Source: Prevotella sp.
GTDB taxonomy: Bacteria > Bacteroidota > Bacteroidia > Bacteroidales > Bacteroidaceae
Length of the DNA stretch: 8,191 nucleotides
NCBI GenBank assembly: GCA_021204565.1
Contig: JAJPZE010000090.1
Location: 1-8,191, forward strand
Direction: 5' to 3'
Positions 1 through 5,406 of this stretch are shown piece after piece. Each line of letters starts with the position of its first letter. Positions within the stretch are counted from its first letter, which is position 1. The notes below the pieces were generated by a model. It was not told where the DNA came from, ran no database searches, and saw only the letters and a program-made list of their open reading frames with translations. Position numbers and translations under genes: made by a program.

Positions 1-90
1 GTCGGCAACGTCGCCCGCAAAGACAGCACTACCGCAACCCATGAGAACCAACACCATAGTGCCGATTAACTCTGCAAAATACTTCTTCAT
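1..90 (-). CDS. aqpZ: Aquaporin (MIP family), N-terminal fragment cut by the window edge
   Basis: Only the first 30 codons are present; the gene continues beyond base 1. The peptide starts MKKYFAELIGTMVLVLMGCG and continues SAVFAGDVAD. This matches the first membrane helix of bacterial aquaporin Z-type channels, where an AE..GT..LV..GCGSAV pattern is characteristic. By family, the protein is an inner-membrane tetrameric channel for water and sometimes small neutral solutes. The two NPA pore motifs that would confirm it lie outside the window. The ATG at 88-90 follows an AT-rich 70-base gap after the DUF4270 gene. I see no clear terminator or good TANNTTTG promoter in that gap, so co-transcription with the upstream operon or an undetected promoter are both possible. 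A glycerol facilitator of the same family cannot be excluded from so short a piece. Confidence 0.82.
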   Translation of the reverse strand, partial: MKKYFAELIGTMVLVLMGCGSAVFAGDVAD

Positions 91-160
91 AATTAATTCC
101 GTTAAAAATTAAACCGTATAAAATAATTAATGCCGTATCCGTTTTGTTACGCGACAAGCG

Positions 161-1609
161 TCATTTATACTTGCTGTAGATGACGCTGATCTTGATGTCG
201 CCCGCCGTGTTATCTGGACCTCCGATAAGGCGCGTGCTCGTCAGAGACATATCGTGAACGACACTGCTGAGCGTGCTCGACACGTTGTACGACGTTACGA
301 CGGGTATGATGACCGCCTTGTTCCAGTCCTCCGAAGCCTCGCCATTCTCCCTTGCGGTCTGCATCGCCTTCACCATCGAACCGATGTTGTTAAATACGTA
401 CGTGTTGTCCGTCGAGTTATATGAAGCGAGGAACGAAGTCTTGTAATTAGCTATCTCCTTGTTCTCAAAGAACGAGTAGAGACTGTCCCGGGGGATAATC
501 AGAAGTGTTTGCGGGGGATCCAGCGAGTATTCGGAGTGCACCTCATTGTTTATGCGTTGCAACGTAAACTTTGCGCTGTTAATCGTGTCGGTAGCATGGT
601 TAAGGCAAATCTCCTCTACGGGAAGGGTAACCTCGGTAAATATGCCGGCAGGGGTCTTGAGATAAGTGCACGTGTTGTCTGCAACGAGCTCAGCTATCTT
701 GCCCGTTTCGTTCACGTAATTCGTGCGCTGCAACACTTCCTGCGTGCCGGCAAAGGATGTTGTCCCGACATACACCGAGTCGTTATCATCCTTGTACTTG
801 AAGTAAAGATTGAGTTGCGTTAACGACACTTCCGCCATATTCCCCAGTCCGCCCGACGATTCAATATAAAAGCCGGGAATGACGTTATTAGTCAAGCGCA
901 CGGAGTTTCTGAAGTAATCCGGGTCGCCGCCGTACTCGGTATAATACTTGCGCATGATGTAAGTGCCGTAGTTATTATACGTATTGCCGTCTTTGTCGGT
1001 ATAGGGATCGTTGAGCAAAACACGAATATTCTTCGAGTAATAAGTATTGTCCCGCTCGCTTCGCTCTACGTTCATATCCTCCAGCGTGTAGCTTTTGTTG
1101 ACTCTTAACCCCCCGTCCGCGGTCGACCGGATCAGACCTTCCGCAAGGGGATTATAGTTGGAATAATAGTTCACATCTTCCCTCATGGGTTGCTCGAGCT
1201 CATATACGGTGCATTTCATTGAGGACAGAGAGTCGCCGTAATATGAGTCCCAATATATTCTCAGCTCACAAGAATCGGCGATTATGCCGCCGTCTTCGCC
1301 GACGCTGAGCAAGGAATCGAGGCTCGGGAACTCATAGTTTTCGAGCGTATGAAACTGGGTCATATAGTGCGAGGAGATATATTCTCCGGTCTCCGGGTCG
1401 CGGACGGAGCCGAGGAAACTTGTGGTGTTGCGCGCCAAAACGGAGTCGGCGGCGATGGAGCGGGTAGTGATAGTGAATGTGTCGGTCGCTATCTCGAGGT
1501 GATCCATACCGCCTGTCAGACTGCTCCCGAGCGTATCCGTGTTGTCGTCGCAAGACGAGGCGGCGAACACGGCAAGCATAACAAAAACTATCGTCAAAAT
1601 GCTCTTCAT
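161..1609 (-). CDS. DUF4270 family lipoprotein
   Basis: 482 residues. The N-terminus is a lipoprotein signal peptide: a Lys at position 2, a hydrophobic stretch at about 4-17 and the lipobox A-S-S-C with the lipidated Cys at residue 20. The acidic residues right after it (CDDNTD) resemble the surface-export signal of Bacteroidota lipoproteins, so an outer-membrane, perhaps surface-exposed, location is inferred. The rest is a soluble region rich in Ser, Thr, Tyr and Asn with no further membrane segment and no catalytic motif I recognise. Overall pattern, length and position directly after the short GT5 protein fit DUF4270, a Bacteroidota family of unknown function commonly found beside that gene. 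The start is fixed by the signal peptide. The ATG lies one base after the stop of the GT5-like gene, so translation is probably coupled. I do not assign a function. Confidence 0.8.
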   Translation of the reverse strand: MKSILTIVFVMLAVFAASSCDDNTDTLGSSLTGGMDHLEIATDTFTITTRSIAADSVLARNTTSFLGSVRDPETGEYISSHYMTQFHTLENYEFPSLDSLLSVGEDGGIIADSCELRIYWDSYYGDSLSSMKCTVYELEQPMREDVNYYSNYNPLAEGLIRSTADGGLRVNKSYTLEDMNVERSERDNTYYSKNIRVLLNDPYTDKDGNTYNNYGTYIMRKYYTEYGGDPDYFRNSVRLTNNVIPGFYIESSGGLGNMAEVSLTQLNLYFKYKDDNDSVYVGTTSFAGTQEVLQRTNYVNETGKIAELVADNTCTYLKTPAGIFTEVTLPVEEICLNHATDTINSAKFTLQRINNEVHSEYSLDPPQTLLIIPRDSLYSFFENKEIANYKTSFLASYNSTDNTYVFNNIGSMVKAMQTARENGEASEDWNKAVIIPVVTSYNVSSTLSSVVHDMSLTSTRLIGGPDNTAGDIKISVIYSKYK

Positions 1610-1610
1610 A

Positions 1611-2423
1611 TCATTTCATTCCCCTGTCGAGCTCGTCTATAAAAGTCTTGAACACGCCTGCGTAATCCTCCTCGGAGCACTTCCTTACGGGCTTTTCGCG
1701 GCTCGCCGCATATGCCAGCACGTCTTCGCTCACACCGGGTTCGGCGGCGACAATACCGTCGCTATAATCGATAGCGAGACGTGCTAATTCGGGGTAATCG
1801 AACAGGTCTTTATACTCTTTAAGCGTCTTCGCGCTTACCTCGTTATAAATAATGCACTGCTTAAAGTCCTCTTCCAACTCTTCGCCGAAGCCGTCGGCGA
1901 AGAGCGTGGTGATGATTTTGGCGTCGATAAAGCAGGGCTCGTCGGCATAAACCGTTCGGATATAGAGGGGCACGACCGCAGTCATCCAGCCCGAGCAAAT
2001 GATTGCATCGGGCATCCAACGTAACTTCCTGACCGTCTCCAACACACCCCGCGCAAAGAACACGGCACGCTCGCCGTTGTCGGCAAATGCGTTCCCGTCG
2101 GCGTCGAGCGTCATTCTCCGGCGGCTAAAGAACTCTTCGTTGTCGATAAAATATACCTGCACGCGGGATACGGGCAACGATGCGACCTTGATTATCAACG
2201 GGTGATCGCTGTCGTTCACGACGATATTAAGCCCCGAGAGGCGGATAACCTCGTGGAGCTGACCCCGCCTTTCATTTATCACGCCCCACTTCGGCATAAA
2301 CGTGCGCACCTCGTAACCGGCTTCCTGAATACGCTCCGGCAAGCCGCGCCCCATACGTGCCGGGAGTGTCTCGGGTACGTAGGGGACCGTCTCCTGGTTG
2401 ATAAAGAGTATCTTCTTAGGCAT
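1611..2423 (-). CDS. Glycogen/starch synthase-like protein, GT5 N-terminal domain only
   Basis: 270 residues, about half of a normal GlgA (about 480). It resembles the short glycogen/starch-synthase annotated proteins of Bacteroidota: KKILFINQETVPYVPE at the start, then TFMPKWGVINERRGQLHEVI (42-61), DHPLIIKV (73-80), VYFIDNEEFF (90-99), ARGVLETVRKLRW (124-136) and GWM (145-147). GT-B synthases bind ADP-glucose mainly through a C-terminal Rossmann domain, which is absent here. The N-terminal KxGGL motif of GlgA is also absent: the matching stretch is LPARMGRGLPE (20-30). The HDW segment of GlgA appears here as CSGW (143-146). Glycosyl transfer by this protein alone is therefore unlikely; a regulatory or structural role is inference. 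Its ATG directly abuts the stop codon of the biotin carrier gene, and its own stop is one base from the DUF4270 start. No frameshift is visible, and the short length is normal for this subfamily, so it is not a broken glgA. Confidence 0.85.
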   Translation of the reverse strand: MPKKILFINQETVPYVPETLPARMGRGLPERIQEAGYEVRTFMPKWGVINERRGQLHEVIRLSGLNIVVNDSDHPLIIKVASLPVSRVQVYFIDNEEFFSRRRMTLDADGNAFADNGERAVFFARGVLETVRKLRWMPDAIICSGWMTAVVPLYIRTVYADEPCFIDAKIITTLFADGFGEELEEDFKQCIIYNEVSAKTLKEYKDLFDYPELARLAIDYSDGIVAAEPGVSEDVLAYAASREKPVRKCSEEDYAGVFKTFIDELDRGMK

Positions 2424-2849
2424 TTATTCGACCACTACGAGCGGGGCGTCTTCCATAACACTCTCACCTACTTTGACGCAAATCGCCGTTACCTTTCCGC
2501 TCTTCTCGGCATCAAGATTGTTAGCCATCTTCATCGCCTCCAAGACGACAAGAGTATCGCCGGCGTTCACCTCGTCGCCAACTGCGACCTTTATCTCGGT
2601 TATAATTCCCGGCAGAGGAGCACGCAGCGCGTCATTCGTGTTCACGTTTGCAGCGGTTGCCGCTACGGCGTCCGCGCTCTCCGTCTCAGGCTGTCCGAGC
2701 ACGGGTTTCCGTCGCTCAGGCTCGGCTTTGCGTTCGGTTTCGACGGCGAACGACTCGCCGTTAACCACCACATTAACTACATTATCCGCCGCTTCGGTTA
2801 TCTCCACGTCGTACTCCCTGCCCTCTATTTTATATTTGAATCGACTCAT
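2424..2849 (-). CDS. Biotin carboxyl carrier protein (biotin/lipoyl-attachment domain)
   Basis: 141 residues. The C-terminal half (about 73-141) is a biotinyl domain: APLPGIITEIKVAVGDEVNAGDTLVVLEAMKM, with the biotin-accepting Lys at residue 107 in EAMKM, then the second half-barrel (KVTAICVKVGESVMEDAPLVVVE). Residues 1-40 form a beta-rich N-terminal segment. A flexible linker rich in Ala, Glu and Pro (about 41-72) joins the two and would let the biotin arm swing between active sites. By family it carries CO2 as carboxybiotin to or from the carboxyltransferase encoded upstream. Its ATG lies 7 bases after the small gene at 2857-3009, and its stop codon touches the start of the GT5-like gene. 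It could serve a sodium-pumping methylmalonyl-CoA decarboxylase (MmdC-like) or an acyl-CoA carboxylase; the sequence of this subunit does not separate the two. Biotinylation would need a BirA-type ligase encoded elsewhere. Confidence 0.93.
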   Translation of the reverse strand: MSRFKYKIEGREYDVEITEAADNVVNVVVNGESFAVETERKAEPERRKPVLGQPETESADAVAATAANVNTNDALRAPLPGIITEIKVAVGDEVNAGDTLVVLEAMKMANNLDAEKSGKVTAICVKVGESVMEDAPLVVVE

Positions 2850-2856
2850 CTTTTAT

Positions 2857-3009
2857 TTATCTTGGTTTACGGGTGAAGCTGAGGTGTTTGGCGTCCCACA
2901 GCGTCGGTTTGTCTTGTATTGTAATGATGCCCGACTCGCGGTCGTGCACGTTATTGCCCTCGTATTCATAGAGCGCCATTGCGATGGCTGCATATACGTT
3001 TTTATCCAT
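2857..3009 (-). CDS. Small protein resembling the soluble tail of OadG-type decarboxylase subunits
   Basis: A 50-residue frame between mmdA and the biotin carrier gene. It begins MDKNVYAAIAMALYEYEG and continues with NNVHDRESGIITI and a basic end, SFTRKPR. No membrane helix or signal peptide is visible. Support for it being real: it fills the only gap in an otherwise packed operon, the neighbouring gaps are 22 and 7 bases, and the amphipathic AAIAMALYEYEG start with a following HD..S..ITI pattern is what I recall from the C-terminal part of small accessory (OadG/delta-like) proteins in Bacteroidota decarboxylase clusters. In those enzymes the small subunit helps hold the membrane and soluble parts together. 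Here the membrane anchor normally found in OadG/MmdD is missing, so the protein is either a detached tail or a separate small subunit. The homology is from memory and the role is inference. Confidence 0.72.
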   Translation of the reverse strand: MDKNVYAAIAMALYEYEGNNVHDRESGIITIQDKPTLWDAKHLSFTRKPR

Positions 3010-3031
3010 AACTTATAACCGCTCTAATGCT

Positions 3032-4597
3032 TTACATCGGCATGCAACCGTGTTTCTTTGCCGGCAGGCTCTGGCGTTTATGCGCCAGCTGAGCCAAGCC
3101 GCGGCAGATACGGAACCGGGTGTTGCGCGGCTCGATAACATCGTCGATGTATCCGTATTGCGCCGCTTGATAGGGGTTGGCGAACATCTCCGTGTACTCC
3201 TCTTCCTTGTCGGCGATGAACGATTTGACGTCTCCGCCCTCTTCTTTAACCGCCTTTATCGCCCGCGCCTGCAACACTGCGACAGCGCCCGAAGCGCCCA
3301 TAACCGCTATCTCAGCCGAGGGCCAAGCGAAGTTAAGGTCGGCCCGGAGCTGCTTGCACCCCATCACGATATGCGACCCGCCGTATGATTTGCGTATCGT
3401 AACCGTTATCTTCGGCACCGTCGCCTCGCCGTATGCATAGAGCAGTTGGGCGCCGTGAAGGATTACCGCGTTGTACTCTTGTCCCGTACCCGGAAGGAAG
3501 CCGGGGACATCCACGAGGCTTACAATGGGGATGTTGAATGCGTCGCAAAAGCGGACGAAACGCGCGCCCTTGCGGCTCGCGTTCGTATCAAGCACGCCGG
3601 CATATGCCGACGGCTGGTTGGCCACGATACCGACGCTTTGCCCGTTGAAACGTGCGAAACCGGTAATTATATTCCGGGCGAACTTCGGCTGTACTTCGAA
3701 GAACTCGCCCTCGTCGGTTATAGCTGCAATCACCTTATACATGTCGTAAGCCTTGTTCGGATCGTCGGGCAGGAGCTCGTTCAGCTCGTCCGCCGTGCGG
3801 CTTACGGGGTCGTTACACTCCGTGCGGGGTGCATCTTCCGTATTGTTCGAAGGGATATAGCTCAGCAGAGTTTTAATCATTTCGAACATCTCCTCCTCAG
3901 TTTTCGCCGTGAAGTGGGTAACTCCGCTCTTGGTCGAATGTACGCTCGCGCCCCCGAGATGCTCGGAGTCGACGTCTTCTCCCGTTACGCTCTTGACCAC
4001 CACCGGACCCGTGAGGAACATATACGACGTCCCCTCCTCCATAAAGATAAAGTCGGTCAGAGCGGGCGAATAAACCGCTCCGCCGGCGCACGGACCCAAT
4101 ATAGCGGAGATTTGGGGTATGACGCCGCTGGCGAGGATATTACGCTCAAAGAGCTCGCCGTAGCCCGCCAAAGAGCAGATGCCCTCTTGTATGCGGGCGC
4201 CGCCGGAGTCGTTCATACATATGAACGGAGCGCCGTTCGTCATCGCCATATCCATCACTTTGCATATCTTTTGCGACATTGTTTCGGAGAGCGAACCCCC
4301 GTTTACCGTGAAGTCTTGTGCGGACACATAGACCAAGCGGCCGTTGATCGTAGCGCTCCCGACCACTACTCCGTCGCCGTCGAACTGCTTCTTCTCCATT
4401 CCAAAATTATGACAGCGGTGGAGCTTGAACATATCATATTCTTCGAACGACCCCGCGTCGACGAGCATGTCAATCCGCTCGCGTGCCGTGTATTTGCCCC
4501 GCTGGTGTTGCTTTTCAATGGCTTTCTCTCCGCCGCCGAGCATGGCTTTCGCCCGCTTTTCGACAAGGAGTTTGATTTTTTCCGTTTGCTTACTCAT
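3032..4597 (-). CDS. mmdA: Carboxyltransferase subunit of methylmalonyl-CoA decarboxylase / propionyl-CoA carboxylase type
   Basis: 521 residues, the full family length (about 510-520). It contains two crotonase-like halves. The N-half holds MNDSGGARIQEG (128-139) and GPCAGGAVYSPALTDF (168-183), the glycine-rich oxyanion and CoA region. The C-half holds VDVPGFLPGTGQE (362-374), RKSYGGSHIVMG (402-413) and AWPSAEIAVMGASGAV (424-439). The tail LPAKKHG is typical of MmdA/PccB. By family it moves a carboxyl group between an acyl-CoA, usually methylmalonyl- or propionyl-CoA, and carrier-bound biotin in the cytoplasm. The small OadG-tail-like gene and biotin carrier just downstream favour a decarboxylase of the succinate-to-propionate route, but neither the sodium-pumping beta subunit nor a biotin carboxylase is visible, so direction is not settled. 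The ATG at 4595-4597 gives the expected start (MSKQTEKIKLLVEKR). It is the first gene of the operon, about 70 bases from the promoter at 4670-4701. Confidence 0.93.
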   Translation of the reverse strand: MSKQTEKIKLLVEKRAKAMLGGGEKAIEKQHQRGKYTARERIDMLVDAGSFEEYDMFKLHRCHNFGMEKKQFDGDGVVVGSATINGRLVYVSAQDFTVNGGSLSETMSQKICKVMDMAMTNGAPFICMNDSGGARIQEGICSLAGYGELFERNILASGVIPQISAILGPCAGGAVYSPALTDFIFMEEGTSYMFLTGPVVVKSVTGEDVDSEHLGGASVHSTKSGVTHFTAKTEEEMFEMIKTLLSYIPSNNTEDAPRTECNDPVSRTADELNELLPDDPNKAYDMYKVIAAITDEGEFFEVQPKFARNIITGFARFNGQSVGIVANQPSAYAGVLDTNASRKGARFVRFCDAFNIPIVSLVDVPGFLPGTGQEYNAVILHGAQLLYAYGEATVPKITVTIRKSYGGSHIVMGCKQLRADLNFAWPSAEIAVMGASGAVAVLQARAIKAVKEEGGDVKSFIADKEEEYTEMFANPYQAAQYGYIDDVIEPRNTRFRICRGLAQLAHKRQSLPAKKHGCMPM

Positions 4598-4669
4598 TCC
4601 TGTATGTTAAGTTATAATTTACCGTTGATACGTAGCCGCTGAAAACCGTTTATTTACGTTTTCAATCTG

Positions 4670-4701
4670 CAAAGGTATAAATTATTTCGCCGTAAACCAA
4701 A
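4670..4701 (-). promoter_or_regulatory. Bacteroidota-type promoter for the mmdA operon
   Basis: Read on the minus strand: TTTG (4698-4701), a 20-base spacer, then TACCTTTG (4670-4677). This fits the Bacteroidota housekeeping consensus of a -33 TTTG and a -7 TANNTTTG spaced 19-21 bases. Transcription would start a few bases beyond 4670, leaving a leader of about 65 bases before the ATG at 4597. The leader contains a 6-base-pair inverted repeat (4641-4646 with 4658-4663) and is too short for a cobalamin riboswitch. Confidence 0.75.
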
Positions 4702-4843
4702 AAAGTATGCAATCTTTAACAGCATAAGGCTTTCTGCCCGCACGGTTGATTATGTCCCGCAAACTAAATTCATATTTCCCGTATAAAGATATAATGTCGT
4801 CAGAAAGATAAAATTGCACACTCCCGAATTTAACGTTTCAGAC

Positions 4844-4882
4844 GCGCGAATTGCCGCCGACGGTGCGTTTCGCGCCATTTTT
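4844..4882 (+). terminator. Possible rho-independent terminator-like hairpin
   Basis: GCGCGAA (4844-4850) pairs perfectly with TTCGCGC (4869-4875) around an 18-base loop that has a short inner CCG/CGG pairing. CA and five T residues follow (4876-4882). The shape suits a plus-strand terminator, but no plus-strand gene lies upstream, so it would have to end a small or antisense transcript. The stem is short for its loop, and chance is a fair alternative. Confidence 0.22.
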
Positions 4883-4957
4883 CGCGATTTTCGGAATTAG
4901 CTGATAATCAACAAGTTATGCGTTTATACATAATCGAAGCATAGTTGATGATTTGCA

Positions 4958-5014
4958 AGAACACGGGGTTTTGACTTGTGAAAACACGGGGTTTTGACCT
5001 ATGAAACCCCGTGT
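4958..5014. repeat. 23-base tandem repeat (two copies) plus inverted third arm
   Basis: Two adjacent 23-base units (4958-4980 and 4981-5003) agree at 20 of 23 positions and share the 15-base core ACACGGGGTTTTGAC (4961-4975 and 4984-4998). Directly after them, AAACCCCGTGT (5004-5014) is the exact reverse complement of the first 11 bases of the core. The second unit and this arm can fold into an 11-base-pair hairpin with a 9-base loop (4995-5003). The block lies in the spacer between two divergent promoters. Its function is unknown: it could be a dispersed genomic repeat, a protein-binding array or a hairpin in a small RNA. Confidence 0.85.
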
Positions 5015-5228
5015 AATGAGCGTGCAAGAACTAAGTAATGAGAGGGTCATTTATGGGGGTTTTGCCCGGCGCGAACTATGTATATATTCGTTTTGATATG
5101 TGGAGATGCCAAACGCGAACTAAATTTACGCGCTTCCCGGACTAAATAATCGTTGCACACCGTCTGTTGTATTCACAATTGAAAGATTATTTAACGCAAA
5201 GTTTTTACATACATATACACACTATCCG

Positions 5229-5279
5229 CCGCCCGGGTTTGCACGGCTTGTTACCCGTGCGGAGCTCTCGTCCGGGCGG
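5229..5279 (+). other. Compound GC-rich hairpin upstream of the SusC-like promoter
   Basis: CCGCCCGG (5229-5236) pairs perfectly with CCGGGCGG (5272-5279). Inside it, GCACGG (5241-5246) pairs with CCGTGC (5255-5260) around an 8-base loop, leaving an asymmetric internal loop that contains the palindrome GAGCTC. In an AT-rich spacer such a structure is unlikely to be accidental. A run of five T residues begins 12 bases after the stem (5291-5295), too far away for a classic terminator. It could end a small RNA transcribed from the spacer, insulate the downstream promoter or be part of a structured RNA. No known RNA family was recognised. Confidence 0.45.
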
Positions 5280-5310
5280 TTGTCCTTTGATTTTTGTAAA
5301 AAAAAATTGT

Positions 5311-5320
5311 CAAACGTTTG
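5311..5320. promoter_or_regulatory. 10-base palindrome overlapping the -33 box (possible operator)
   Basis: CAAACGTTTG is a perfect palindrome whose right end is the -33 TTTG of the promoter at 5317-5347. TGT before and ACA after it (5308-5310, 5322-5324) extend the symmetry with one base of offset. A dimeric regulator bound here would cover the -33 element. The -33 TTTG supplies part of the palindrome, so chance cannot be excluded. Confidence 0.25.
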
Positions 5321-5347
5321 CACATTAAAAATAAGTCAATACCTTTG
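5317..5347 (+). promoter_or_regulatory. Bacteroidota-type promoter for the SusC-like gene
   Basis: TTTG (5317-5320), a 19-base AT-rich spacer, then TACCTTTG (5340-5347) match the Bacteroidota -33/-7 consensus. The -7 box is identical to that of the divergent mmdA promoter. The expected start is a few bases after 5347, giving a leader of roughly 50 bases before the ATG at 5407. No Shine-Dalgarno sequence is seen; the bases before the ATG are A-rich, as is usual in this phylum. Confidence 0.78.
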
Positions 5348-5406
5348 CCGGCAGAGAGAATGTCTTTATAAGACTCTAATTACTTACTCGACTTAAACAA
5401 AATTGT

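Larger units (their letters stand above)
4598..5406. other. Divergent intergenic region without a convincing gene
   Basis: 809 AT-rich bases separate the leftward mmdA operon from the rightward SusC-like gene. It holds an outward promoter at each end (4670-4701 leftward, 5317-5347 rightward), a 23-base tandem repeat with an inverted arm (4958-5014), a decayed periodic pattern continuing to about 5148, a possible terminator-like hairpin (4844-4882) and a compound GC-rich hairpin (5229-5279). The longest open frames I read by eye (for example minus strand 4682-4837, 51 codons, and minus strand 5047 to about 5160) lack ATG starts and look accidental. No tRNA, riboswitch or known RNA is recognisable. 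The length is more than two divergent promoters need. Confidence 0.8.

Noticed and set aside
1611..2423. Truncated pseudogene of full-length glgA
   Set aside because: The frame is intact, tightly coupled to its neighbours, and matches the usual length of a Bacteroidota short subfamily.
3446..4642. Long plus-strand open frame (about 398 codons) opposite mmdA
   Set aside because: It is the antisense shadow of a full-length, motif-complete carboxyltransferase gene; its translation shows no domain and low complexity typical of reversed coding DNA.
4598..4669. Riboswitch in the mmdA leader, for example cobalamin-responsive
   Set aside because: The leader is about 65 bases, too short, and shows only a weak 6-base-pair inverted repeat.
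4682..4837. Minus-strand open frame of 51 codons upstream of mmdA
   Set aside because: It has no ATG, runs through the mmdA promoter and is short in AT-rich DNA. The translation looks plausible by eye, but nothing in the context supports it; a degraded gene remnant is a remote possibility.
4958..5014. Possible CRISPR array
   Set aside because: There are only two direct units, adjacent with no spacers, and no cas gene in the window.
4984..5014. Invertible promoter switch of the kind known in Bacteroides
   Set aside because: The inverted arms are only 9 bases apart and enclose no promoter, and no recombinase gene is nearby.
4965..5064. G-quadruplex formed by the GGGG tracts
   Set aside because: Only three clear G4 tracts are spread over about 95 bases, with loops far longer than usual for a stable quadruplex.
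5047..5160. Minus-strand open frame of about 38 codons across the periodic region
   Set aside because: It could start only at GTG, overlaps the repeat pattern, and has no promoter or domain; it is best explained as chance.
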